Positions 1 to 9,678 of a stretch of DNA of 64,000 nucleotides are shown here, in pieces. The DNA comes from Alicyclobacillus sp. SO9 (lineage in GTDB: Bacteria > Bacillota > Bacilli > Alicyclobacillales > Alicyclobacillaceae), in contig NZ_CP066339.1 of NCBI RefSeq assembly GCF_016406125.1, positions 930,001 to 994,000 on the forward strand. Direction: 5' to 3'. Below the pieces are notes generated by a model. That model was given only the letters and a program-made list of their open reading frames with translations, ran no database searches and had not been told where the DNA came from. Position numbers and translations under genes: made by a program. Each line of letters begins with the position of its first letter. Position 1 is the stretch's first letter.

Positions 1-197
1 TAGGTGCAACGCAAGGGGCTCATAGTGGCACAAGTGGCGGTATCATTGCCTCTGACGTACGGATCCTGCAAGTGATCACAGCGAATTCTACCGCGCCAAA
101 CAAGATTATCGTCGCTGTGCCAGTAAGTGATGCGACGGCTGCCTCACAGGCTGCCATAGATGGAAATGTACGTGTGGATGTCGTACCGAAAGGGTAG
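1..197 (+). CDS. Flp/Tad pilus assembly CpaB/RcpC-like protein, C-terminal end (5' partial)
   Basis: The reading frame is open from the window edge (first full codon at base 3) to a TAG at 195-197 and gives 64 residues. It has the layout of a CpaB/RcpC C-terminus: a hydrophobic strand (ILQVIT), a short gap, IIVAVPVSDATAAS, then a final strand (VRVDVVPKG). This resembles the family pattern of a strand followed by a helix-start motif after the SAF domain. In the Tad family CpaB acts in the cell envelope as a periplasmic or surface pilus assembly factor. Tad motor genes lie about 22 kb downstream on the same strand, which fits. The N-terminus and SAF domain are outside the window, so the call rests on a short tail plus context. 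Confidence 0.5.
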   Translation, partial: GATQGAHSGTSGGIIASDVRILQVITANSTAPNKIIVAVPVSDATAASQAAIDGNVRVDVVPKG

Positions 198-291
198 GTG
201 AGAGGTGACATCTATCATAATTATCTAAAAATAAGAATATGCGGCATTTTAAGTGTGAGAAATTGTAAATTTCGGTAGGGGGCATATTGTC

Positions 292-1269
292 ATGAAGCGT
301 TGGAATGGTGTAGCGGTGGTATTGGGGATTGTGGGTCTGATATCCGGGTGTGGCACGCAGGCAGCATCCAGCCAGGCGAAAAACAATGTGACATCACGTG
401 CTGCTATCAGTGCTGTGACAAACACTGCTGGTATGCAGAAGACTGAAGACCAGTACTTGCACGGCATGATGTATGCCACGCTCAACAAGGCCACATCTCA
501 ATCTCAGACAAAGGGCTCGACGAAGTCTACACCCAGCAAATCACCAGCCAAGCCGTCCTCTTCGAAATCTACTGACATGCATACGTCAAGGACAACCACG
601 ACTGCGCCAGCACAAACGAAAACCAGCAGCTCGTCAAGTTCGGGTCATCATAGCAGTGGTACAAGCACTGCAACGACCAAACCGACGTCACCGTCTTCAA
701 GCGGGTCCAAGACAGCTACGTCGACACAGAGTACCTCTTCGAGTCCGTCCAATCATACAACATCATCGTCGGGAACGAAGACTACGACGAAGAGTACCAG
801 TGGGGGAAGTACGTCAAAGACCAGTTCAATGCCGACGAACACGAAGCCCAAGACTTCCGGTGAAGATGTGTGGGCTACGAATTATCTTAATAGCGATCCC
901 ATGCCTTATTCGGGAAAGAAAATATCTTATTTTGACAATTTAACGTCCGATATGGCTAAAGGTACGAAGTCACAATCAGCAGTGAAAACAGCACTGAATA
1001 GCCTAACTCCTTGGGAAGATACTCTTAGCGGTACAACCCAAAAATGGGCTGTAAGTGAAGAGCGAACATGGGTTAAGAATTTCTCTAGCATACCGAACAC
1101 TCAAGTTGGTATAAACAATTGGTTTTCCAACAGAACACTTCCTGTAGCCACTAATCCAGAATCTTGCTATTGGCATTACTATGTCTGGTATAACGCAACC
1201 ACTAAAAAATATACTCTTGCTTTCTTAGAGATTGGATTAGAAGCACCGAAGGTCTCAACGGGTGCCTAA
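292..1269 (+). CDS. Ser/Thr-rich secreted lipoprotein of unknown function
   Basis: The 325-residue product starts with a type II signal peptide: positive MKRW, a hydrophobic stretch and a lipobox LISGC with Cys20 as the lipidated residue. Residues about 60-185 are low-complexity Ser/Thr/Lys, likely an extended and possibly glycosylated wall-spanning stalk. The last 130 residues (from about EDVWATNYL) are of normal composition with several Trp/Tyr, and look like a small folded domain I do not recognise. A GGTAGGGGG ribosome site precedes the ATG. It lies between the CpaB-like gene and a large secreted protein, so it may be a surface accessory of the same export system. That role is inference. 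Confidence 0.75.
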   Translation: MKRWNGVAVVLGIVGLISGCGTQAASSQAKNNVTSRAAISAVTNTAGMQKTEDQYLHGMMYATLNKATSQSQTKGSTKSTPSKSPAKPSSSKSTDMHTSRTTTTAPAQTKTSSSSSSGHHSSGTSTATTKPTSPSSSGSKTATSTQSTSSSPSNHTTSSSGTKTTTKSTSGGSTSKTSSMPTNTKPKTSGEDVWATNYLNSDPMPYSGKKISYFDNLTSDMAKGTKSQSAVKTALNSLTPWEDTLSGTTQKWAVSEERTWVKNFSSIPNTQVGINNWFSNRTLPVATNPESCYWHYYVWYNATTKKYTLAFLEIGLEAPKVSTGA

Positions 1270-1304
1270 TTCACTCCAGAGTCTCTGCGTAAGGGGCGAT
1301 AAAC

Positions 1305-4076
1305 GTGAAATGGTCTCGCATTCTACTGGGAGTATTAAGTTTACCTCTGTCTGTCGTGGCTTTTAGTACACTTCATCCGAATGTGGCACGTGCAGCGAAC
1401 ACGCGCTCAATTAAGGTTGATGAAGGTAGTATTTCAAGAAGTATGACTTACCAAAGCTCTATCACAGATTCCTACTCCACTGCGAGTTGGGGGGAATATT
1501 CATCGACATACAACTACAATCAGGGTGGCTATCAAGGTACTCTACATGCTACATCTGTAACTCTGAAACCAAGGAATGACATCACTAATCGTAGCACTAC
1601 GCTGAGACACACTATTCAGAAAGGACCATATTACTCAGGTACAGATGCTAACTTCCCTGATACTTACGAAATGTCTTATACAGATTCTGCGAGTGGAATG
1701 CATGGCACCTATAGTCTTGGTAAATCTGGTTCTCCGTACAAGGTATCTGGATCTCAATCCGAACAGAAATCTTATTCCTACGGTGCGACGAAGTATGTTG
1801 GTAGTATTGTAAAAGGTAGTAATGGGTATCCGGTAGAGTTGAGCATTTGGGGTTATCCTATCATCGGATGGCTAGCGAACAGTGCTACGTTGTATCGAGG
1901 TGACGGTAGGGGTCCATTTAGGTACAGTAACAGTCCTCAGTGGGTACATGACTACTACGGCCCTAACGGGTCGCCTAATTACTATGGTCAATGGCCTGAC
2001 AGTACGCAAGGCTGGACTGCCATAAGTGAAACTTGGGCAGACTCTTCGCCACAGAATGCCAACAACTGGCCGAGCGTAACAACTTATGTTTATCATGATG
2101 GCGTACATCGTCGCTGGTGGGTGTCCGACACGGGATATTACAACGAGTATCGAAGAGGTCTCAACATCACCTATGAGCGGCCCAATTGGACGTGGGGGCA
2201 GAAATACTCGAGTACAGTGTCTTTACCGAACATTGCCACGCAGTGGGAAGTCTATGTGACGTATTCTGGAACAGTGAATCCGATTACGCAGGTGAGTGCG
2301 TCGCCACCTGTTGTCTACACGAACCAAACGTCGAAGGTCACCGGGACTGTGCCCGGTCCAATTGTTTCCAATCAGCGGCTCTTGATTTACGATCTTTCTG
2401 CAAGGCAAAACGTAGCGTATGGAGGCTGGGGCAGCGGGAAGGTGACGGCTAACGTTCGTTATGAAAGTGGACAATCTCACCAGTACGAGGTTTACGTGAC
2501 CAACAGCGCCGGTCACTGGATAAGTGGCGGGAACAGGATTTGGGTGACGTGGATATGGCCCAAAATCACAGTAACAGCGTCACCGACCAGTTTGCTCACC
2601 AATCAATCTACGACGGTTACCGCTTCGGTTCCATCTGGAACACTCCCGCCTACGGACAAGCTTACGATCTGGGATACGACAAGCGGTGGTAACGTGATTG
2701 GATGGAGTCAAGAAGGTGTGAGCAGCTTTTCGGGTCAAGTTACACAGTCTGCGCCAACGAGACAGACGTGTGAGGCATTTATCACCAATAGGAATGGAAA
2801 TTGGCTCTCTGGTGGGACCACATGGAACGGCGGCGGCACCGAGGCTACGGTCTCCTGGCAGTGGCCGTCCGAATCCATCAGCGCCTATCCGAAAACATTG
2901 ACGGTAGACCATCATTCAACCCTGACCGCGAGTGTCCAGAGTGGGACACTCAGTTCCGGAGAACGACTGGAGATAGTGGACAAAACGACCGGTGGCCACG
3001 TGGCTTATGGTGGCTGGGGTGTCACGACGATGACAGCCAGTGTCGCGGAATCGAGACCGACGACACAAGTGTATGAAGTGTTTATCGACGGCAGTCAGGG
3101 GCATCTTGCAGGTGGCCATGCTACCGCATCTGTCACCTGGAACTGGCCGAGTCCAACGGTGCAGCTGAGTGCCTCTCCAACGTCACTACCGGTCGGGGCG
3201 AAAACGAGATTAGAGGCGGTTGGTGTGAATATTCCACCACAAGCCAAGCTCATCATCAGGAATGTTTCATCCAACAAAATCCTGGGCACCTATACTGCGC
3301 AGGACTTCACGTGGTCAAAAGTGTTGCCCGAGTCGGATAGCAAAAAGACGCCGCAGACTGATAAGTATATCACGCAGGTGGTATCTTCTAACGGCAAAGT
3401 TCTCACACAAAGTAGCACGGTCACCGTGACCTGGACGAAGGACACAGGTACAGCTACTTCGCCACTGAACCTGGTGTTACATGCAACGGGTATTCCCCAA
3501 TATATAGACCAGGGAAAGAGTTATGTTCAAAAGTTCGATGTGTCCAATGATGGTTCTGTACCTGTAGATACCGTACTTCAATTCCAGTACCAAGGGATGA
3601 AGTCCAAACAGGTACAAGACGGAGACATGAAGATTTGGCAAGACACACCTGTGAAGGCGACACATGACTATCCGATTGTCCTCGGTGCACATGATTCGAC
3701 ACCGTTGACGGTGACTGTGCCAGCCGGTACAGATTACATCTCTACGGGCTTGAACGCAGCTGGGTTGCCGAAGTGGGAACAGGACCCGAACTATAAGATA
3801 TTTTGGACGGCCTATGTGAACCCGGCACACAATCCGGTAGAAACGACATATGCGGATAACGTGGTGCAGATATCGGTTCCCACCAATCCGGCAAAAGGAA
3901 ATGCACCTGAGCCCGTTCCCTATGTCATTTCCAATCCGCCTGGAGAAACCATGTTTGGAGAAAAACCCTTTTATAATCCGAACTGGGTGTATAAAGACGG
4001 GCGGTGGCACTACATTGGTCCTGGTCCGGCGAAATGGGTGACGGGAAAAGCAAAGTTCAATCCGGGCAATCCGTAA
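1305..4076 (+). CDS. Large secreted protein with tandem Ig-like repeats
   Basis: The start is GTG after AAGGGGCG. The 923-residue product begins with a Sec signal peptide likely cut after NVARA (residue 30). Residues about 31-320 are Tyr/Trp/Ser-rich and unrecognised. From about 325 to 712 come four repeats of roughly 100 residues, each opening with a strand like ASPTSLLTNQSTTVTA, containing a GERLEI/DKLTIWD strand, and closing near TWIWP. This is the look of bacterial Ig-like folds. A further domain at about 720-870 resembles CARDB-type adhesion domains and includes a YADN strand. There is no LPXTG or transmembrane anchor, so it is probably secreted or held non-covalently. It follows the lipoprotein gene by 36 bases, likely in one transcript. 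Confidence 0.7.
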   Translation: MKWSRILLGVLSLPLSVVAFSTLHPNVARAANTRSIKVDEGSISRSMTYQSSITDSYSTASWGEYSSTYNYNQGGYQGTLHATSVTLKPRNDITNRSTTLRHTIQKGPYYSGTDANFPDTYEMSYTDSASGMHGTYSLGKSGSPYKVSGSQSEQKSYSYGATKYVGSIVKGSNGYPVELSIWGYPIIGWLANSATLYRGDGRGPFRYSNSPQWVHDYYGPNGSPNYYGQWPDSTQGWTAISETWADSSPQNANNWPSVTTYVYHDGVHRRWWVSDTGYYNEYRRGLNITYERPNWTWGQKYSSTVSLPNIATQWEVYVTYSGTVNPITQVSASPPVVYTNQTSKVTGTVPGPIVSNQRLLIYDLSARQNVAYGGWGSGKVTANVRYESGQSHQYEVYVTNSAGHWISGGNRIWVTWIWPKITVTASPTSLLTNQSTTVTASVPSGTLPPTDKLTIWDTTSGGNVIGWSQEGVSSFSGQVTQSAPTRQTCEAFITNRNGNWLSGGTTWNGGGTEATVSWQWPSESISAYPKTLTVDHHSTLTASVQSGTLSSGERLEIVDKTTGGHVAYGGWGVTTMTASVAESRPTTQVYEVFIDGSQGHLAGGHATASVTWNWPSPTVQLSASPTSLPVGAKTRLEAVGVNIPPQAKLIIRNVSSNKILGTYTAQDFTWSKVLPESDSKKTPQTDKYITQVVSSNGKVLTQSSTVTVTWTKDTGTATSPLNLVLHATGIPQYIDQGKSYVQKFDVSNDGSVPVDTVLQFQYQGMKSKQVQDGDMKIWQDTPVKATHDYPIVLGAHDSTPLTVTVPAGTDYISTGLNAAGLPKWEQDPNYKIFWTAYVNPAHNPVETTYADNVVQISVPTNPAKGNAPEPVPYVISNPPGETMFGEKPFYNPNWVYKDGRWHYIGPGPAKWVTGKAKFNPGNP

Positions 4077-4158
4077 AAGGCGTTAAGACAAATCTCCAGT
4101 TGATACGAATGACCGTAAAGAGTAAACACACAAAACAAAACGATTTTGATAACCGTTT

Positions 4159-4196
4159 GACCGATGGTGTAGGCCGTACACCATCGGTCTCCTCTT
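4159..4196 (+). terminator. Rho-independent terminator after the secreted-protein gene
   Basis: A perfect 13-bp stem (GACCGATGGTGTA at 4159-4171 and its complement at 4177-4189) with a GGCCG loop is followed by a pyrimidine/T-rich stretch. It lies about 80 bases after the stop of the large secreted gene. The rest of 4077-4391 holds nothing I recognise. Confidence 0.8.
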
Positions 4197-4391
4197 ACTT
4201 ATCGGGATAGGCTCTCAAGAAAAATGCATAGATTTTGTCTTCAATTATGGATGAATATTCGCAGGTTCTATAAAATGGAAGTATAATTAACGGAGTCAAT
4301 AGCGAATCTATAATCAAGTTGGGTATAATAGGTATTGATTTCACTGCAACAAACTCATTCTGTAAACTTCTTACTTTTGCAAGGAGTAAAT

Positions 4392-6072
4392 CATGAGTTA
4401 TGCAGTTGCTCTCAATAACTGGGTATTAGAAGGTTCAAACCACCTCAATTCCAGTTTTGGTGGCCAAAACTTTCGGATGAGTCTTGCAAAACGTTTTGCT
4501 GTTGTGTCAAGATCAAGCGTAATCGAGTCTTGCTCGTTTCGTCGAGCGGCTTGACGGGTACGACAGCGGATGCAGAGTAGATTGCGGATCACTTGGCCGT
4601 GGGTGCAATCTTCTTCGCCCGCTGTTTTTTGTTCCCAGGCTATGTACCGGACAAGCGTTTCAGCTGTCAACAGCAAAGTTAGGTGAGCGTGAATGTGGTT
4701 TTCGTTGGGTGAGTGGCAATTGAGCATTCCCAATTCTTGCTTTGCAGTGCGAAATAGAACTTCTATTCGCCAGCGTTTTAACCATGCTCCCATCACTTCC
4801 GAGGGGGCATCGTAGCGGTTGCTGATCAGAAGGTACTCTCCTTTGTACTCTACCGCTATGTCGTTCGTTTCTACTGGGGCGTTCGGGTTTTTCAGTTCGG
4901 TTGGTTTGGTGGTGGTCTCGTTCTCCTCTGTTTTCATACGTTTGCCAACAACTATGGCAACCTGTTCATATTTCATTTTCGTACAAGGCTCACCCCGTCG
5001 ATTCACTGAAGCCACAGGCATCTTGATAAAGATGTTTTCACAGGCGACGGAGGCGACATCCATATGTGTCTGTGCCATAAGTAGCGGGTAGACTTCTTGA
5101 ATAAGCGCCTTTGGACGGATGGGAACAAAGCGTTCACGTCCAGTCCCCGGTTCAACCATCCGGCGAAACAATTGTGTATTCCGCTTGGCTTTTGTCACCC
5201 AGTCCAGGTTCACTGACTCGCACTGCACAAGGAATGGTTTGCTAAAATACCAGCGGTCCATGACCACCCATAGGCGACACGTGACCTGTTTGCGGACAGC
5301 TTGCAGCATTTTCCATGCTAAATCTAGTTTCGATTGCTTCTTGTCTCCATCGTTTTCGGGCCTCTTCCAGATAGCATAAGACTAGGGATACTCAACTCCG
5401 TTACTACGAACGGCATGCAGTGCCACGATATTCATTGCCCAGGTGTAGAGTTTTGCTGAACTATCGTAGAGCCAGTAGACAAAAGGGATTCCCTTGGCGT
5501 ACGGGTGTGGAGCGTGCGTGTCGTCCAGTGCCAGGACATCACCGTCAGAAAGGGCGGTGTCTGAGTCTTCCTCAAGACGGGCTGTGCGTCTTTGGTTGAA
5601 CTTATCCCACCCCGCAAATCCCGTCAGAAATCGACTTAGAGCTGACTAGGTAACATTCTGGATGTCGGTTATGCGCTTGAGCAATCCATCTTTGCTGAAG
5701 AATGAGGTGAGCGCATTCACAGATTGGCAGCGGTTGATGAGTCCAACGACATAGATAAAGGCGAGAACCCACGTGGCCACGCCACGCACTTTAAAAATAG
5801 CTGACTGAGACAAGAGTAGAGAAAAGTCGAAGCGGTCCCAAAGTGTACGGAGAACCGGGACACCACCGACATTACTGAAAGACGAGAGGTCTTTAAACTG
5901 TGGTTCACATAAAGGAGCCATATTTCACACCCACATCACTGAGAGATAGGCAGTTAGTAGCCTCCTCGGCGATTATTGGGGTGTTTCAGAAAAGTCAAGT
6001 CCATTTCACTGTTTTCGCAAAATTTTCATTGCTTTCAAAAACTAAATTCATACAGCAACTGCATAACTCATG
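4392..6072 (-). mobile_element. IS4-family insertion sequence with 19-bp inverted repeats and 8-bp target duplication
   Basis: The left end CATGAGTTATGCAGTTGCT (4392-4410) is repeated as a perfect reverse complement at 6054-6072. Both ends are flanked by GAGTAAAT (4384-4391 and 6073-6080), an 8-bp target-site duplication. The element is 1,681 bp and its single transposase gene is on the minus strand. The intact ends and duplication indicate a single, fairly recent insertion. IS4-type elements move by cut-and-paste using a DDE transposase. Confidence 0.92.
4398..5921 (-). pseudogene. IS4-family DDE transposase interrupted by two in-frame amber codons
   Basis: One reading frame runs from ATG at 5921 to a stop at 4398-4400 (508 codons), broken only by TAG at 5646-5648 and TAG at 5382-5384. 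Between and after these the frame stays intact and protein-like. The C-terminal part carries the IS4 signature WLKRWRIEVLFRTAKQELG, the R(3)E(6)K pattern, with Trp in place of the usual leading Tyr. DxD-type catalytic segments are visible as DGDVLALDDTH and VVMDRWYFS. As written the gene would give a short N-terminal peptide or an internal re-start product of about 303 residues from 5309, so it is scored as a pseudogene. Transposition in trans would still be possible because the ends are intact. Confidence 0.88.
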
Positions 6073-6294
6073 GAGTAAATTTTGGCCTGTACTAATTTTG
6101 TACAGGGCATCTGCACGTTACTCAGGCTTCGAATATGCTATAATATGGTAACCAGACTAATGGACAGATAATCATAAATAAAATAATAAATAAATTATAA
6201 TTATACATTAATAGTATATTTATCTTGTTTGCTTGGATTGTTAAGCGAAAAAGCTGTTTATTTTAGGATAATAAGAGAGGCAGGTGTTTGGATT

Positions 6295-7605
6295 TTGCCA
6301 AAATACCGTTTCAAGTTCTTTCACGGAGCCAAGTTCATAGTTGTTACTTCAATTGTGCTCGCAGTCGTAGTCTTCTCAGTTCTGGCGCATAACATTAAAA
6401 AGACAGCTTCTGCCTCCCTGTATTCTGAAGGTAATGTATCTTCTAGTGAATCAGCGACTTCAAACAAACCGGCGAATGAAGACGCAGTGAAAGCGTATTA
6501 TATCAAAACCCTGGGGTTTCAACCCATGTTACCAAGTTACCTTCCCGGTGGACTTAAAATCTTGCATTCAACAGTGGCGATTAGCGATGATACTACCGAC
6601 GGACACTACGTTGATTTCACGGTTGATTTGTATAATCCAAGTTTTTCTGTGCATAAGGGATCTGAGGCTTTCAACCAAGTTGCATCGTCTGAACCAAACA
6701 CGACTGCAAAAATGCCAGCTGAAATCACCATCGGAGAAATGCCAGAAGCACTATACAATAAACTTCAAGCCCGATCGCCTCATGCAATTGTTAAGAATTT
6801 ACCTCCACACGTACATGTTCAAAAAACACCTCCTAGTTCAAGTTTTCAAATGCAGAAGAGAAACGTCACCAAAGATGGGCTGAAGATAACTATCCTTCAC
6901 ATGCCATCAGTAGGCGACGGCAGCGAAACAGCTGTCGGATTTTCCAAGAGCGGGGTCCGTTACTCTGTTAGTGCAATGAAGAATACTGCCACCGCGGGTT
7001 ACAGTACCGATAAGTTGATTAAGATTCTGGTGAGTCTCAGCGTGCCGGAGAAGGATAAACCAACAGAAATCAGTACAAATGGATATGGCACACTGACAGA
7101 TGCCGAGAAAGCACTTACTTTCAAGCCCACTGTACCAACTTTCATTCCTGAAGGATTTAGGGTAGTGGCGAATCGTAGTGATGCACCCATGGGAGCAAGT
7201 GATAAGAGAACCGGAGTTCCTGGATTTCTGCCGAGTGAACCATCTTCTGGGCAAACTGAAACAGGAATCAAATCCCAAGGATCTGTTGAAAGTCATTTTA
7301 GTATTTCATTTAGCAAGGGACAGGCAACTATTGATATTCATGAAGACTACACGATGCCAGATCAGGGTGGAATCATTCCGCCGAATGCTATATCGAACGC
7401 TAAATCAGAAGTGATAAATGGACATAAAGTGTATTTCGGCGAAGAGAACCTGCCGAATGGCACTGGAACAAACGTCAGCTTGACATATTCTTGGAAAGAC
7501 CCCGCGACCGAGGTTGTATACAAAGTTAACGGATTCAATCCAATCAATCGAGTTGTTGTTGATAAGGCAACGCTGAAAAAGGTTGTTGCGTCGATGTTAA
7601 AGTAA
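6295..7605 (+). CDS. Membrane-anchored extracytoplasmic protein with two DUF4367-like segments
   Basis: I place the start at TTG 6295 after the site AGAGAGGCAGGTG; an upstream in-frame TTG at 6229 has no ribosome site. The product is about 436 residues with one N-terminal membrane helix (FIVVTSIVLAVVVFSVLA) and a large outside part. Two regions share a motif seen in DUF4367-type proteins: FQPMLPSYLPGGLKI and FKPTVPTFIPEGFRV, each followed by beta-rich sequence with a DFTVDLY/SISFSKGQ strand. Such domains are often found in anti-sigma factors and lipoprotein-carrier-like proteins. No sigma gene lies next to it here. The function is unknown. Confidence 0.6.
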   Translation: MPKYRFKFFHGAKFIVVTSIVLAVVVFSVLAHNIKKTASASLYSEGNVSSSESATSNKPANEDAVKAYYIKTLGFQPMLPSYLPGGLKILHSTVAISDDTTDGHYVDFTVDLYNPSFSVHKGSEAFNQVASSEPNTTAKMPAEITIGEMPEALYNKLQARSPHAIVKNLPPHVHVQKTPPSSSFQMQKRNVTKDGLKITILHMPSVGDGSETAVGFSKSGVRYSVSAMKNTATAGYSTDKLIKILVSLSVPEKDKPTEISTNGYGTLTDAEKALTFKPTVPTFIPEGFRVVANRSDAPMGASDKRTGVPGFLPSEPSSGQTETGIKSQGSVESHFSISFSKGQATIDIHEDYTMPDQGGIIPPNAISNAKSEVINGHKVYFGEENLPNGTGTNVSLTYSWKDPATEVVYKVNGFNPINRVVVDKATLKKVVASMLK

Positions 7606-7954
7606 TTCCCGAGTTCATGCTCTTCTAAAACAGATTTTAACAAATTTTTTCGCAAATTCATACTCTCAAGATAGATAGATAGTTAGTCTATGTTCTGATA
7701 TGGTAAACGCTGGATTGTTTTACTGTGATAGATACTACATATATAAATAGACAGTTTGTTGGGGGTGAAAAATTACTCTGCGGTAACAGCATCATGGCTA
7801 TGTTGTATTTTGCCGTGTTACGCTCCTGAGTCTAGAATCGCAGCCATATCTCTCGGCGGGGTAGGTGAGTTACGCGGTTCAAGAGAAGTAAATGTGAGTC
7901 TTGAGTGTCATTGAGTTGTTTCGCAAAATTGAATAAAATGGGGAGGGCTTGTAA
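7606..7954. other. Gene-free interval, possible structured leader
   Basis: No convincing gene. The first 150 bases are AT-rich. From about 7775 there is a block with possible folding: GGTAACAGCATCATGGC around 7791 and GCCGTGTTAC around 7813 contain complementary GTAACA and TGTTAC. This is followed by a GC-richer stretch to about 7880. The next gene has its own ribosome site GGGGAGGG. I cannot assign a known riboswitch class. Confidence 0.3.
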
Positions 7955-9406
7955 ATGGCCTATAGTAGTAAGAAAATTCGAATAACAGTATTGTTTTCTC
8001 TTCTCACTATGAGTACTCTTCTAGTGGTTCCTACAACGACATATGCAGATACACAGACCTCAACGACTTCATCGTCCTCATCAACACCGCTAGCAATGAA
8101 TATCTACGCTTCCTCGATTAATCTGGCGAATTATAAGACATACGAAGTTATAGGTTCCGGGACTTCTGGTGATACCATCAACGTGACTATAAGTGATAAT
8201 CATGGGAATCGAGTCAGGCGGACCACTGAAGTCGGGAGTCATGGTGTTTGGATTATTAGAAATCTAGATGTAAGCCAGCTAAGTGATGGTAAGATCCAGA
8301 TTGCCGCTACACAGATTTCTACACAAATGACAGTGACAAACAAGACTTTCTCCACAACCAAGAATACGACAGTCCCAGTTGCTCCAACAGTGTCAAAAAA
8401 GCAAGAAACAATCAAAAAGTCCAATAGTACAGAATACACAGTATCTGGCACAGGCACCCCCGGTTGTTTAGTACACATTACATTGACTGATTCTAACGGA
8501 CACACTGTTAAAGGAGAAACGGCAGTAACTTCTAACGGAACATGGACTGACCCTGGTATAGATGCTGACCCTCTAAGTAGAGGGCATGTTTATATAGACG
8601 CTTTTCAAACAAATAAATATAAAAATTCTGGCCCGAAAAGTGCGGCTGTTAAGACAACCAAAGCCATCGAAGCAAAAAAGGGACTGGCTAATCTTCCGCT
8701 CCATTTTATGAGCAACGGCAAGACATCAACCAATCATACAAGCGGTAAAGCAGGATCGAGCACTATTACGCCTGATGGTAGTGAATACTTACCTTCTTCG
8801 TATACTGGAATATTCATTTTGAATAACCGTAATGCTGTTTTCAGTATCGACGGGTATGGAATCGTCGGGCATGTCGGTGCAGGGATTCTTCTGTCAGATG
8901 GTGGTGTATGGTATGAATCTTTCGACACTACTCAAGATAGCTGGCGTGATGTATGGGGAGGTGCACCAGGCAAGTGGGATCTCGCCTCCTCCTATACAGA
9001 ATATGGTGGCGGCATCTACTTTTCTTCCGTTTATAAGTTCCGGAAATGGCTTGAAACCGGGACTACTGGATACGATTTGAATAATATTGTGTTTATTAAA
9101 AGGAGTTCGAGTGAAAGTAGTGCAATGAGTTCTCAATTTCTCAGTTGGTGGAATAATACTCCACAGTACTGTCTTCCTTTCTTCTGGCCATATAAATGGG
9201 ACTGTGAAACAATGACAAATAACATCGTTTCAAAAGGGAACATAAACCCTTGGTATTTCAAGAATGTTAACCCAAATTGGGAGCAAGACAACCTCGTCGA
9301 TATTGCGTTGTATGGATATGATTGGCAATATGACGCCTGGCGTGAGGACCCAAGTAGATATTCTTTTACGATGTGGAACCCTGCTAACAACGATTTATGG
9401 TGGTAA
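7955..9406 (+). CDS. Secreted protein: two Ig-like repeats plus a permuted papain-like (NlpC/P60/LRAT-type) domain
   Basis: The 483-residue product has a Sec signal peptide likely cut near TTTYA-DTQ (residue 31). Residues about 48-110 and 135-200 are two related Ig-like repeats (YEVIGSGTSGDTINVTISD and YTVSGTGTPGCLVHITLTD). The C-terminal 220 residues hold a hydrophobic strand with VGHVGAGILL (His306) and, 111 residues later, KWDCETMTNNIV (Cys417) at the start of a helix. His before Cys in this setting is the order of circularly permuted papain-like folds such as LRAT and permuted NlpC/P60 enzymes, which cut or acylate amide and ester bonds. The catalytic assignment is inference from motif order. 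A cell-wall or surface hydrolase role is plausible. Confidence 0.55.
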   Translation: MAYSSKKIRITVLFSLLTMSTLLVVPTTTYADTQTSTTSSSSSTPLAMNIYASSINLANYKTYEVIGSGTSGDTINVTISDNHGNRVRRTTEVGSHGVWIIRNLDVSQLSDGKIQIAATQISTQMTVTNKTFSTTKNTTVPVAPTVSKKQETIKKSNSTEYTVSGTGTPGCLVHITLTDSNGHTVKGETAVTSNGTWTDPGIDADPLSRGHVYIDAFQTNKYKNSGPKSAAVKTTKAIEAKKGLANLPLHFMSNGKTSTNHTSGKAGSSTITPDGSEYLPSSYTGIFILNNRNAVFSIDGYGIVGHVGAGILLSDGGVWYESFDTTQDSWRDVWGGAPGKWDLASSYTEYGGGIYFSSVYKFRKWLETGTTGYDLNNIVFIKRSSSESSAMSSQFLSWWNNTPQYCLPFFWPYKWDCETMTNNIVSKGNINPWYFKNVNPNWEQDNLVDIALYGYDWQYDAWREDPSRYSFTMWNPANNDLWW

Positions 9407-9453
9407 GTTGATAGATTTCGTAAGACAATTTCGGTAATACGATGTAGATTGAA

Positions 9454-9499
9454 CTGGTTGGCGGATGCTGACCTATTACAGGAGGCACCTGCCAACCAG
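9454..9499 (+). terminator. Hairpin downstream of the papain-like protein gene
   Basis: CTGGTTGGC (9454-9462) pairs perfectly with GCCAACCAG (9491-9499), but the loop is long (28 bases) and there is no clear T-run. It sits 47 bases after the stop codon. It may be a terminator or an RNA-stabilising hairpin. Confidence 0.4.
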
Positions 9500-9678
9500 A
9501 TTACGTGTCATATCCTGTATGATTCCTTGCCTTATCCTCAAGACTTCATCAATATAGCATTGTGTGACTTGAATACAGCTAGATTCCAACAGAGCCATGA
9601 ATGAGAACGTACATACGACATTGGCGACGATGACGTCATAAGGGTGCCTAAGCCTAACTAAGGTACATATGAGGTGGT

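Noticed and set aside
5382..5648. Amber readthrough (pyrrolysine or suppressor) in the IS4 transposase
   Set aside because: No supporting tRNA or enzyme seen; simple nonsense mutations are more likely.
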